Of a DNA stretch of 64,000 nucleotides, positions 43,127-54,486 are shown piece by piece (within the stretch, counting starts at the first letter, position 1; every line of letters begins with the position of its first letter). A program made the position numbers and the translations under genes. Under the pieces are notes generated by a model, which was given only the letters and a program-made list of their open reading frames with translations, searched no databases and was not told the DNA's origin. The DNA comes from Megalonaias nervosa (Eukaryota > Mollusca > Bivalvia > Unionida > Unionidae). The stretch lies in assembly GCA_016617855.1 (NCBI GenBank), contig JAECUM010011072.1:1-64000 (forward strand), read 5' to 3'.

Positions 43127-43372
43127 GCAGCAGCATGGAGGGCGACGACATCGAGTGAGTGAGCGCGTGAGCAAACAAACATGCCATACAAAACAAAAAC
43201 ATAAATATAAAAAAATAATGTAACAAAAGCTAACACAATTAGGAAAGTTTCGGGTCGGTTAGAGGCTTTGGTTTGACGTTATTGACGTTTGTAATTTCAT
43301 CTCCCTAGGAAGCTTTATTTTCGCGAAATAGCTCTTCTAAAAAATGTTGTAGTATTCGCCCTCCCTGCTGCT
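43127..43372. repeat. Element B right TIR
   Basis: About 246 bp, inverse of 11,837-11,943 plus 28,551-28,694. Uninterrupted, so it preserves the empty target of element A. Both its outer end (CCCTCCCTGCTGCT) and inner end (GCAGCAGCATGGAGGGCGA) carry versions of the same terminal motif in opposite orientation. Confidence 0.88.
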
Positions 43373-43377
43373 ATCGT
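43373..43377. repeat. Target-site duplication of element B (right), ATCGT
   Basis: Matches 11,832-11,836. Confidence 0.85.
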
Positions 43378-43499
43378 TCACCGTCCAGATCGGTTCCATT
43401 TACTCCAGAGATCGAAAGAAGAGGCACAAGGCATGAATGTTCTGGCTTAAACAGTGCAGCGGTAATATATTTGCTTTAGATCTCTGCTGACTTGGGTTG

Positions 43500-43566
43500 G
43501 TATGTATGTATGTACGTATGTATGTATGTATGTATGTATGTATGTATGTATGTATGTATGTATGTG
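43500..43566. repeat. (GTAT)n microsatellite
   Basis: About 16 GTAT units with one variant. Confidence 0.95.
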
Positions 43567-45300
43567 TCACGACTCTACGGCCAAAAACCTAAGTAACAGA
43601 AAGAAGCAAACCCAACAAGTTTTGTAAAACTTAACTAATAATTTATTATCAAACTTATAAATGAAAAATTTAAGAGGAACTTAGAGTATTATAAAGTTAA
43701 TCCTAACTAGTCCTTATAAAGGTCTATGAAGGTCCTAAATGAATGAAAAGTCCAGTATAAATTTCAATACCGGATATGTACTGGTCCTCCAAGAACCGTG
43801 ACGTTGTCAAGATGGCTTTGTCCAGAATTCCTTCGATTATTTATAGCAGTTTCAGAATAATATTATAGTCCCAAATAATGAGCACTTTCTATTTCCACTA
43901 CATAGTTTAAACAACTTTTTGGCTCTAATAATGTCTAAGTATAACATAAAATACATCTGCAGACTTACAACAGGAACACAATAAGCATGAACGACTCCTC
44001 TGATTGCTTAATTTGCGCATGAAGCATGAAGCTCATCAAGCCCCCCCCCCCTTTCAAATAAATAAAACATAAAATGCAATTATTTAATATATACGTTTGA
44101 TTAATAACACCACTAAAGCCTTTATTTCGATTTCTCCCTATTTTACAATTGTTATCAGCTTGTCCTAGAGTCAGCATTTCTTGGGTGAGATAGCTACTTT
44201 TGGCATCAACGGGACATTCTCTCGAATGCAATCCTCATGAGCACAATGCCTCAGACATTGATTTTTTTTGTGCATGCCCATTCTAAATTCTATACTTGTA
44301 TTTCTTTAACGAAGCCTCGATGTCTATGTCATCTATAGTGTATTGTATGCTAAGAATTGCCTTTCAAATCAATCATATGTACAATTAAATGAAGTTCAAA
44401 TGCAAATCAGTACCTACGAGTTGAGCAACTAGGTCGTTGTTGTCATCGACCCAAACCAGTTTATTATTATTTTTTTTTTCAAGATCAAACGAGAAACCTG
44501 CAAACGTCCGACGTGGAAAATCAATGACGTTATTTTGATGCCGCGATTGCTTTTTATTACAGACTACATTGACACGATTTCGGAACTGAAAGTTACAGAA
44601 TCTGGGAATAAGCGGAGGACTTATCATGTACGGAAATCGAATTCGACGGATGCAAGAACTCATCGACGATACTAATGTTGCAACGGAACAATACATGAAT
44701 GTGAAAATCTGTGAGCAGCCAACTGCTTTTAATGTTGTGACTGGCAATATCAAATTGCCACACAAACGTACGCATATGTCTTGTAGACTTACAGGGAGCA
44801 TATCTCATAATATTTCATGCATCACGTGTAAATATCAATATGCTTTATTCCAAAGGCAATTTTAGACTTGTCACTGATTGACCCAGATATTATTTCTTAA
44901 TTGTGTTCGTGCATTCTATTGCCTCTTAGTATTAAATTAGTAAAACAAGGACAATCATCCAAAGAGCTGAAATATTAAAGTCAAGAGATTCTGTTTTTTA
45001 GGTCAGATCCCAATGACAAGACATGGAATATTTTTTGCTGCAGAATCTTTCATGATTAACAATTTTTAAAGAAGACAGATATGTGGAATAAATATGAAAT
45101 TGGAGCACTATGAACCGTTTTTGGAGTTTATATTTAAAGACCTCTAACCTTGTATATATGGTGGATGCATCGGTCTCTACAGTTTGCAGCGTTGGGTATA
45201 TTTAATCAGCTGGGTGAGCGTGAAAACATTAATAGTTATTTTGCATCGGCTGTCAGCGAATATCTATACGAGGATCAAATAGAAATCTATAGTTGACATC
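43567..45300. other. Non-coding host DNA
   Basis: No convincing gene. A 10-bp C run lies at 44,041-44,050. A 79-codon frame at 44,626-44,865 has no recognisable homology. Confidence 0.4.
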
Positions 45301-45369
45301 ACCATGATGGGCCAATCCCAGCTCGAGGCCAGCTTGAAATCATCGTGTTTGCACGCTAAAACACATGGA

Positions 45370-45750
45370 CGCTATCAGGTGTGAATACATCCAAGGGTTA
45401 TTTCTACAACGATGAGCTGGAATTCAACGACCAGTCCACCGTGATAAAATGTTCCATCAATTACATCAAACCAGATCAATCGCCAAAAGAAAGAAAAACC
45501 CAACAATGACGCGCTTGTCCATGTAACAGTTCTTGGACGAAAACTAGAAATTCTCGCTGCCGCATAAAGCAGTCTCAGCACATTTTCCAAGCTGTACTCA
45601 GCGGCCATCGAAGATAAAACAATTACCACAGTGGAGTTAGAGATGGTGTTGGCGGAAATGGGAAACTCCGGACGACAATGCACAGATAAGGCCATCCGGT
45701 GCATCAATGGAAATCTCCGCTTCTCCAGTGGAGTATTTCTCTTTTGAAGC
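45370..45750 (+). pseudogene. Possible decayed coding sequence, unidentified
   Basis: Plus-strand frames give GYFYNDELEFNDQSTVIKC then, after a shift, TVLGRKLEILAAA and ITTVELEMVLAEMGNSG. Amino-acid composition looks protein-like, but I recognise no family, so this may be chance. Confidence 0.2.
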
Positions 45751-45799
45751 GTTAAAATACATATAGAGTACCCCAAAGACAGGCACAACAGCACTAAAT

Positions 45800-47933
45800 G
45801 TACCTAGGGCTAATATTCCGTATAGACTGGCTATACTACTAGTTAAATATAAATTGTGTTGGCCTGTTTACATGTGTCACGAGTTTTCATAAAAATCTTT
45901 TAAATGAATGTATGTTGGTCTACCGTTTTAAGCTCTCTAATTGGTTAACATTTTTGGCATTAGGAATAATTTTGGTGATTGTGTGCTTGAAGGCGAATTT
46001 TACCATTTTAGCCCTCAGCATGCTCAACATTGTTTAATTGGTTGAGATGAAATTTAATTTACAACATCCATTTCATTCCATTACTACTACCTGAATGAAT
46101 CAAATAAGGTTTGGTCATGTAGGGTTGTGTCCCTTAAGCTCTTGCTTGTGACTGACCAGGAGAAAACGATCGGAACAAGACTCAGCAATTTCTGTCAGGT
46201 ATTCGAAATAACCTGGGAAACGGTTGTAGGAATACACATCACTTTGACGTGTTTGGTGACTCGCTTCTGGCGGAGTGTACCACATAAGTCACAGCATCAA
46301 AGACTGCAGATTCCGACTGTGATTGTCTCCTTCGGCTGTCACGTTATTTCAGGTGAAAAAAAGTAGTTCAGAAGATGTTTCTCAATTGCTACGAATTACA
46401 TCCGTGGTTTCTCTCTCGACTTGACGAAAAAGGTTCGATTCCAGTATAAAATATAACAAATAAAAACAATGGTGCTACTGAATACCTCAAAGGTAGAACA
46501 AAGACTAAGACAATAAATCAGCCCCGCATCTATAGCGATATTGACTTTCGGTTTAGGGGCTGATATCGCATATTCATAAAAACTTGCAAGACCCCGCACA
46601 CAGCGGTTCATAGTTTATATACATAGAGCAATTTTTCGCCGCTGATGAGCTACGGTCGGCTGAATGGTTCGTTTGCGATATGTACATACTATTTCCGGAT
46701 AAAATCACGTGTTTGACGACTTGTAAATCATCGTGGAATAGCGCAAACCTCCGTACTGTGGTCATTTTGAATTTCGCGCTAAATATATCTGTTACCAAAT
46801 ACCAGTAGGTGTCTAAACTGTACGCAGAGCAAAACTGCACATTTTAATAAACAGGTGACATCAGACCCACATAGAGTCTATTAGTATCAACACAGATTTG
46901 TGGGTTTGATTTATCGGACAAGGCAAAGACGGGCAAAACATTTACTATAGTGGAAAATATTTACAGTTGATAAAAATTAATAAAAATAAATCTATACGAA
47001 TAGAAATATTTGCATTTTCTATGTGTTTATCGTTCTTTTCCTTAAATATATATTTGTTCTCAACTTTGTAATGAATTTTGTTAAATATTCAATAAGGCAT
47101 TTGATAAAAACAATAGAATCTTCTCATTATTATTTGTAAAATATTATTCGATTTAATACTGACGCAGAACATTGCCCTTGAGTGTCTCTTTATTCCTTTC
47201 ATGTACATATTGCAAGTACGGGAGAAAGGGAAGTGCGCAAAAGACAAGCAAAGACATTTTAAACTTCAGTGAACTGGAAATATCCTGTTCGTGATATACC
47301 TCTTATCAAACGAAATATAAGATCTATGTCAATAATCTATGCGTTGATATTTGTACATTTGTAGAATGCGTGTATTTTGCTAGATTTTCATTCAGTGATT
47401 TTCATTTTAACATATATGGAAGCTGAATTTTCTTTACTTATTATTTCTACTCTCTCTTTTTTATTGATCATGAAAAGTCCATCAGGAAATCTCTAGAATA
47501 TTTAATTACGATAAGTGCTGAGGGAACAAATAAGGCACGCAGGACATGGCAGAGACACGCAAAGACCGGCCAAGACTAGGCAACGACGGTGCAGATACGT
47601 TATACACTTACAATTCTGAAAAATATTTATTTTTGGTATAAAATTTGCAGTAAACTGTAGGGAAGTGCTACTGTAATCCAATTAACACGTATTTATAATC
47701 ACAAATGGTAGAGTAGTCACGCGCTATCCAGAAATCTATTAAGTCAGTGTCAGCACAAGGACAATTGATTATTCAATATGTACGTTAATTAATCTGTGAT
47801 TAGGATTTTCCATCTTTATTTCTCTTGCATTCCCTTTTGTGCATTTTTATGTAATGTTTAAATACTAAGCAACATCATTTCTCCGCTTTTAAGCATCTCA
47901 GAAGTGAGTCATTAATCTATATTGCATGCTTGA
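45800..47933. other. Non-coding host DNA
   Basis: AT-rich, no gene, RNA or transposon recognised up to the start of element C. Confidence 0.4.
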
Positions 47934-48167
47934 AGTAGTAAAGGTAAACCAGGGTTCTAGCTCAGAGACCCTTCTTACCCCTCTAAAACCCTTCTATGTT
48001 GAAATTTTCTTCAGCTCCGATGATGACATTTACATTTCAGACAAAATAAAGGGTCTCTGATCTAGAAACACTTGTTTTCTCACCTATACGTATTTACCGA
48101 AAGACTCATCACGGAATTTCCAGAACATATATAACATTGTCAGGTAAAAGATCGCAGAAATTCCAAA

Positions 48168-48335
48168 CAATTACGTAATGGAAATTCCAAAGAACATTCT
48201 AGAAATTACGTAATGAAAATTCCAAAGAACATTCTGGAAAATTACGTAATGGAAATTCCAAAGATTATGTAATGGAAATTAAAAGAACAGTCTAGAAATT
48301 ACGTAATGGAAATTCCAAAGATTACGTAATAGAAA
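48168..48335. repeat. TTACGTAA/TTCC array with heat-shock-like sites
   Basis: Five perfect TTACGTAA palindromes (48,171; 48,206; 48,242; 48,299; 48,322) alternate with GGAAATTCCAAAG. Three-unit GAA/TTC arrays lie at 48,192-48,204 (GAACATTCTAGAA) and 48,227-48,239 (GAACATTCTGGAA). The array is longer than in A. Confidence 0.75.
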
Positions 48336-48357
48336 TTTCGCGTAGGCTTTGTAACGC

Positions 48358-48366
48358 TATAAAAGG
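48358..48366 (+). promoter_or_regulatory. TATA box, C left TIR
   Basis: TATAAAAGG, same context as in A. Confidence 0.6.
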
Positions 48367-48419
48367 CATGCAAAATTTTTCTCCGTGCTCATTCGGCAAG
48401 TGGATCTGTATCTGAGCAG

Positions 48420-48425
48420 GTAAGT
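48420..48425 (+). promoter_or_regulatory. Putative splice donor, C left TIR
   Basis: GAGCAG/GTAAGT, a near-perfect donor after the conserved CAAGTGGATCTGTA leader. Confidence 0.55.
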
Positions 48426-48460
48426 GAAACATTTGTTTGAGATTATTTTATTTCTAAAGT

Positions 48461-48966
48461 TTAGACAAAATTGTATACCCTATCATCATCATATTTTGTT
48501 TGATAATTATTTTCGTACTTGCTAACTCTCATTGGCAGAATATCTGTTAACATACTGTCAATAATACGAAACTCTCGTACTAAATCGTCGCTATCATATT
48601 TTACGCCTCGCAAAAATGATCGTATCTGATCAAGTAATATTTTGTAAGTTATACTTGCTGTTTTACAAGCATTTTTTGGTCTCAAGTCGAGACACAATTT
48701 TTTTTACACGCCGTTGAAAGAGAAACACCAACACCAGATATTATTAATAAAAACGGGTTTAATGATGCTCCACTTGAAATTATACCAGAGCATGTCATCA
48801 GCTATGGTAAATATGATATCACTCGAAGTATTCTACTTTAATATTTGTAACATCGTTTTACACACCAGAGGTTTTTATGATAATATCTGTAATATTGCAT
48901 TAGAGCGTCAACATCTTGTTTTGGAGTTTCTTCTGAAATATGATTGAAATCGATGATTTTTTTCAT
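48461..48966 (-). pseudogene. Two-transmembrane small protein (C copy)
   Basis: Starts MKKIIDFNHISEETPKQDV; hydrophobic pair in broken frames (about 48,745-48,850); clean tail 48,697-48,461 with SFLRGVKYDSDDLVREFRII. The stop overlaps the region just inside the TIR donor, so it is transcribed toward the TIR promoter. Confidence 0.6.
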
Positions 48967-48995
48967 TATACAATATTTGTTTACAGTTTTATATA

Positions 48996-50267
48996 ATATC
49001 AAAAACTGTAGCACCAACAATCGAATCAAGAAACTCACGGAACTTATTACTGTTAGGATCAGCTATAAAATCTCTGTACTTGTCATAAACATTTGACGAA
49101 GTTTCCTTATATCGTTAATCTGCCAATACCTAATATTTATTTAACCAACTGTAGGAATTAAACGTGTGTTTTACTTCTCGTTCATAAAAATCTGTTTCGT
49201 TCACCAAATTACCGTATTCTCTTTCTGTTTCATGAATAAATCCAAGTACCAAGCTTATCTGATTCAAAGTAAAATTTTTGAGGACAAGGTGTTGTCTGAT
49301 AATTGCATATGCGACTACGAAATTTATCAGCATTAATTTTTGGAGTGATTTTCGTCCAAGAAAGGTAATTTGAGTAAAAGCATTTACTTTAAGCCATAAT
49401 TTTTCGTATTGTTTTGTGAACATTTTCTCGACTTGATTGTAATAATTTCGTAATGACAATTGTCTAGAGCGTTAGAGTGATGGAAGTGGAACATCATGTT
49501 CTTCACCTATTTCGTAATAAGAACCAATCCCTACATCAAATGTTGTTTGATTAACCTTCTCAAAAAACTTTTCTCGTTCATAATTGTCGAGATTACTAAT
49601 TTCATTGTTGAAACCTTTGATTATCGCTAGAGATTTGCTAACAATAATCGGATCAAATTCTGTTTTTTTTATGCATCATTGGTAGAAGTGAGTTCGAGAA
49701 TGCTTTAATAATCAACTCCGTATCTGGCGTCATTCTAAAAACTTTAACTGGGGTTTCCTTGTCTTGGTAGTACATGCCGAGATGTTTTAAAATTTTTCGT
49801 TTCGAAAAACTATTGTATAACTTTTTGTTCCTTTTTATTCCTATTATCTTAGATTCCGCTAGCTTGTCGAGATAATCATGGGTATTGTTTACTCGTTCTT
49901 CACCATAAGCTCGTTTCCTCATTAAGTTCGATTTTATTATCAAATCTATATTTTTAAAATCAAGCTCATTTTTTTTAAACAGGATTTCAACTTGTTTATG
50001 TTCTTCTATACAATCATCAGGATGACAGTGTCTACTTATCACATCAAAGTCTTCTATTGCTTTCAATAGTTGTGGTCCTCGCATATGCATAACGAGAATA
50101 AAAAAATTTTCTTCTTCTGACAATGGAGAGTTTATCATTTAAATTGAAACATTTTTCCTACTATTTATCACACGTGCCGATAGTGATTTGTCCCCAGCAT
50201 CTATTTTGGGGTTAAAAATATTATCATAAAATTCTCTCGCAATGATTAAAATTGCTGGTTCAGACAT
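48996..50267 (-). pseudogene. Orphan protein, about 415 aa (C copy)
   Basis: Starts MSEPAILIIAREFYDNIFNP. A 161-codon block (50,138-49,653) with HMRGPQLLKAIEDFDVISRH and a 109-codon block (49,459-49,130) with MSLRNYYNQVEKMFTKQYEK. Collinear with A's 26,350-27,600. No known domain. Confidence 0.55.
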
Positions 50268-50284
50268 TATTTTACAACGTTAGA

Positions 50285-51560
50285 TTAAATCTGATCATCA
50301 AGTGTGTATATTTGAAATGCTGTCAGTCCTAGAAACGGATGTTCAGCATCGATAACATAAACTCAGAAATACAAATACTTGTTAACAGTATTTTCTGTCG
50401 GAATCGTAAGATATTGTGTTGTTGAAATATACTGTATAATATTACCCAGTCGATACCATCATTTGATCCTTCCAATCGCCAATTATAAATTCGGCCAACA
50501 CTAGAGTTTAATCGACCTCGCAAATGAAATTGCCAGATAGCAACTGCAATAGGACATTTAATTTTAATCCGAATGTTTTCAACTTCTCCGTTAGTAGTCC
50601 ATTCTTGTCTATCAGAGAAAGCGTGATAAGGATAATTTTCAGGATAATATGATGATGTACTTACCTCAAATCCAACTCGGTTATCAGTTGCCTTAAAAAG
50701 CGTTGGAATATATCCAACATTGTTTTTGGTTCGTTTTTACCGCCACTAAACACACTATCAACGTACACTGTATTCGTTAGATCATTATGGTTAATTGGAA
50801 CATATGTTGAAGTTATTTTGTTGTTTCTCATATTTATATTGCCTGACATTGGTCCACCGGATTCTCTTAAATACGGAACAAGTGCTCCTCTTAACTGAAC
50901 ATGACTAATATCACCAGTCTCATTAGCTGGTGGTGAGCTTGTCGGTAATCCAGTTATTTTTGAGTTATTGCTCATTACAAGGTTACCTGTCATTGTATCG
51001 CCAGCCTTGTTAACTTTGTTATCGTCAACGGATTTTAGTTGCCGATAACTCACCGCTTGTGTACTATCAACATTTGCTGGTGGATACTCGGTTTCCGACC
51101 CAGTAATTTTTTAACTTGACATGTTAATATTGCCTGTAATAGTTCCACCAATTTTATGAAGCTTGTTATCGTTAACATACTTCAACTGTAAATAACTTAC
51201 CACTTGTGTTTGATTTAAGTTTCTTGGCGGATACGCGGTTTTCAAATTTATTATTTTTTTTCCCTGACATATCCAAGTTACCGCTTAAAGTTCCTCCTGT
51301 CAGTGATTGTTTGTTACCGTCAACATATTTTAGTTGTGCATAACTAACAGCTTGTGTATCAACAACATTTATTGGCGGATAATTTGTTTCTAAACTTAGA
51401 ACTCGTTGATTTGACATAAATAGGTCACCTGTCATTGTGTCGCCGGTTTTTTTGACTAACGATGACGTATCAGTTATTATTGGTTCGTCAGCGGAAACAG
51501 ATCCTGTAAGCGATGTTCCAAACATTGTGTAATATGCCATATTATGTAAATCATATAACA
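50285..51560 (-). pseudogene. Fibre-like protein with tail-fibre repeats (C copy)
   Basis: Five modules: GDTMTGDLFMSNQRVLSLET, GGTLSGNLDMSGKKN, GGTITGNINMSS, GDTMTGNLVMSNNSKITGL and GGPMSGNINMRNNKITSTYV, most separated by YPP.N...TQ.VSY.QLK and VD..K. The C-terminal part has QEWTTNGEVEN, IWQFHLRGRLNSSVGRIYNW and LEGSNDGIDWVILY, a beta-rich discoidin-like domain. Divergent from the ATPase, with about 18 bp between start codons. Breaks near 51,172, 51,110 and 50,661. Probable receptor-binding spike. Confidence 0.68.
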
Positions 51561-51578
51561 TAAAATTGTATAACAAAA

Positions 51579-52252
51579 ATGGCGAAGTCAACGATATTAA
51601 ATTTTGACATCGAACGATTAATCAAACATACACATAATAACGAACTTCCAGATTATCATTATCTTATTGTTGGTAGTACAGGCTCTGGTAAAACAAATCT
51701 TTTGTTAAATCTCTTACTAAACGATAACTTTAACTACGATCGGGTATATATTTACACAATTAATCCTCAAGAAGACAAATATGAGTTATTATGCGAATAC
51801 AACGATAAACTTCGTGATGAGCTTGACGCTGTCGATGATATATTTTTAATACAACAGCCAGAGGAATTAACCCTTGTCAACGAACTTGATTCGTCCGATC
51901 ATAAAATAATTGTATTTGACGATATTCCGCTAAACAACGAGGCGATGAATAAGATTAAGTCGTATTATTCATTATCGCGTAACAATAAATGTAATTCGAT
52001 TTATCTTGCGCAAGGTTTTTATAACGTCGACAGATTTATTAGGCGAAATACGGGATGTTTTATATTATTTCCAGGGCTAGATAATGTTGATGTGAGAAAT
52101 ATTGCAACGAGCAATGTGGTGATGCAACAAAAGGTAAATTTATTGAATTATATCATCAAGCAACTAAAGATAAATACAATTTCTTTTTATTTGATAAACT
52201 AGCACGTGATCCAGCTAAAATGTTTCGTTGCTGTGTCGACACATGTCCGTAG
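51579..52252 (+). pseudogene. FtsK/HerA-type packaging ATPase (C copy)
   Basis: Open for about 187 codons from MAKSTILNFDIERLIK. Walker A VGSTGSGKTNLLLNLLLND (about 51,670-51,725), Walker B HKIIVFDDIPLN (about 51,900-51,935). A single frameshift near 52,130 precedes the tail (KLARDPAKMFRCCVDT). The best-kept ATPase in the window. Confidence 0.88.
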
Positions 52253-52284
52253 ACAAGTTTTATGTCGCGTATAAAAAATAAACA

Positions 52285-53340
52285 ATGGACAAGCATCAAC
52301 AAAAAAATGAATTGCTAAAGAAATTTATTACAATTCGAGCTGCTTTTAAGAAAAAGGTGGAAGAAGCTGGTCGAGGACAACGTGCTGCAGAAGAAGAAAC
52401 CACCAAACTTTTTAAACCTGTTACCGAAGCAGTACTCGGGAAACAGACTGAACTATCAGCATTATCTCCAAAGGAACAAAAAGAAAAAGGTACAAGAAAA
52501 AGGGTTGTTAGGTTTACTAGGAGAAAGATCAAAAGAAGAAACTAAAACATTGTAGAGGAACTTCTTAGAAATATTGCTGATCCTGTTGCACGATAGGCTG
52601 AATTTGACAAATTAATGATCATCCCTTTTGAGCTACAACGTGCTATTACAAGATTGATGGTTAATCCAGCCGAATTAAGAAGGTTGATACAAAATTTATC
52701 AGAGCAAACTAAGGAATTAACTGAGAAACGAAAAATGATGACAGAATCTATCGCAGAAATAATGCCACTAAAAAAACAGGTAATATTTTTCAGAACAAAA
52801 TGTACGTGATAAAATACTGGTCGAAGAATACGATAGTTGTTTTAAAAAATATGGTATCAAAGACATTGACAATATCAGAGATTTGTCAGAAAAAGAATAT
52901 CAAAATTTTACAGAAAAATTAACAGAAATTAAAAAATCTGGTTCTGCTGATAAAAAAATAAAAGAAATAAGAGATGAGAGTATTTTATTAAAAATGCAGG
53001 ATGATATCAGGGACGGAGTTATTGCTTATGTTTTAAATAAAACAGCAGAACAGTATCGAACTAGACCAAGAGATTATAAATAGACATTAAAAAAATTATT
53101 TGATAATTACGAAAGCAAACGGGATAGAAGATTACCAGAGGAAACAACCGGATCTGGCGTTAAAGTTTTTACATCAAACGCAGAAATGGTTGATCGGCTT
53201 ATCTTATTAATATCATCAAAAGAAGCAGGTAATAAAAGCACTGAAATCGACAACGAATTATTGATATATTAAATACTCTTAGATCGAGTGGATTACTGAC
53301 ATCATCCGAATACGAAATATTACATGGCGATGTTATATAG
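52285..53340 (+). pseudogene. Coiled-coil LFKPVT-family protein (C copy)
   Basis: Starts MDKHQQKNELLKKF; TTKLFKPVTEAVLGKQ, then (after breaks near 52,500, 52,590 and 52,800) VNPAELRRLIQNLSEQTKEL and RLPEETTGSGVKVFTSNAE. Long charged helices. Its TAG (53,338-53,340) abuts the penton ATG at 53,341. Confidence 0.6.
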
Positions 53341-54086
53341 ATGTCAACAACATTATTGCTTGATTCATCACAAACAACAAGAAAAAGCACAAACTTTTCT
53401 TTTTATTACAATCCACCAATAATACTAGATCCTGGTAAACAGTACGAAATCGGATTGATTTCTGCTACGGTATGGCATTCTATGGCAAATGTAAAAACAA
53501 ACGTCTATGACGACTTTATATTTAATTCTGGTGCTTGGGTATTAGTGAAAATACCACAGTCGGCATATAATGTTACTGATCTCAACAAAACGATAAGAGA
53601 GTTGTTAACAAAATACACTGCTGCAGACAATTCTGAATTAACTCCAAACTATAATGCGCTACGAGCCAGAATCACATTAAAAAATAATTTGATGATCGAT
53701 TTTTCACCAGCTACCAGTATCGCATTATTATTAGGCTTTAAAAGCCAACAATACGGCAGTGTTACAGAACAAAGTATATCATATGACGGAGATCTTCCAG
53801 TTACTATAGCAGAAGTAAATATAATTTTAATCAATTGCTCTATTGCACCTAGGACTTACTCAGCCAAGGAAAGTCAAGGTCAAACAATCTATAGTTTTTC
53901 GCCAGATGTTCACTGATGCAAATTACTCCTCGAAAAATAATATACTATCCGATTACTCATGAAAATGAAATAACTAACATAACAATGCAATTAACAGATC
54001 AATCAGAACGACAAATAGATCTTAACAATGAAACTGTCATTATTTACACCTACGCAAGATTACGTAAATTTTGTAACCTAATTTAA
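53341..54086 (+). pseudogene. Penton-like minor capsid protein (C copy)
   Basis: Starts MSTTLLLDSSQTT; 186 codons are open (QYEIGLISATVWHSMANV, LLGFKSQQYGSVTEQSISYD), then one shift near 53,910 to MQLTDQSERQIDL. About 240 residues, usual for the family. Confidence 0.8.
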
Positions 54087-54094
54087 TAACAGAA

Positions 54095-54450
54095 ATGAGA
54101 CAAAAAGAGTTTATAGAAGAAAACTTGTAGGTGGATTTTTTGGAAATATATTTTCAAAAATAGCTGAAAACATCCCAGGAATTGCGGGTAAAGTAGCACC
54201 AATTGCTATTGATCCCAGCAAAGCTTTTGCGACGGAAGCAGCTAGTGCATCAGGCAGTACAGTAGAACAAAAGATCGTTGATAAAATTAAAGGCGATGCG
54301 GAAATAAAACGAGCAATATCAGATATTGCACCAACAGCGGAAACAGAACGAGCAATGATAGCTATAACAAAAAATTACTGTCACCACGTGGTGAAGAGGT
54401 AATATGCAAACGTGTAAAGAAAAGAAGACAAATAACGCCTGCTGCTATTT
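54095..54450 (+). pseudogene. pVI-like small protein (C copy)
   Basis: RRKLVGGFFGNIFSKIAENI, then GSTVEQKIVDKIKGDAEIKR and AISDIAPTAETERAMIAI. VGGFFG could be an adenain-type site. Two frame changes. Sits between penton and major capsid genes. Confidence 0.5.
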
Positions 54451-54486
54451 AGTTATTGCAATTTTATGTGGATGATAGAATAAATA

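Larger units (their letters stand above)
11837..43372. mobile_element. Polinton/Maverick element B (outer, interrupted)
   Basis: Bounded by inverted termini beginning AGCAGCAGGGAGGGCGAA and by ATCGT duplications. Its TIR is about 250 bp; the left copy is split by element A. Without A and A's duplication it is about 14.9 kb, which still includes a retrotransposon fragment. Genes recognised: LFKPVT-type coiled protein, GDGFGD protein, capsid remnants, HNH endonuclease, family B polymerase-SF1 helicase-HNH protein, integrase, PLA2-like protein and packaging ATPase. All main genes are broken, so it is a fossil. Its integrase and polymerase differ clearly from those of A and C, so it is a separate lineage. 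Confidence 0.85.
47934..48425. repeat. Element C left TIR
   Basis: Diverged homologue of the A TIR: fold-back outer part (47,934 to about 48,088; GTTCTAGCTCAGAGACCCTT mirrored by AGGGTCTCTGATCTAGAAAC), an expanded repeat array, TATA box and splice donor. Confidence 0.8.

Noticed and set aside
44385..44865. Overlapping frames of 70-138 codons on both strands
   Set aside because: No recognisable motif, no splice structure and frames in both directions of similar length; likely chance.
46127..46840. Several 70-88 codon frames
   Set aside because: No homology, no conservation signal and conflicting strands.
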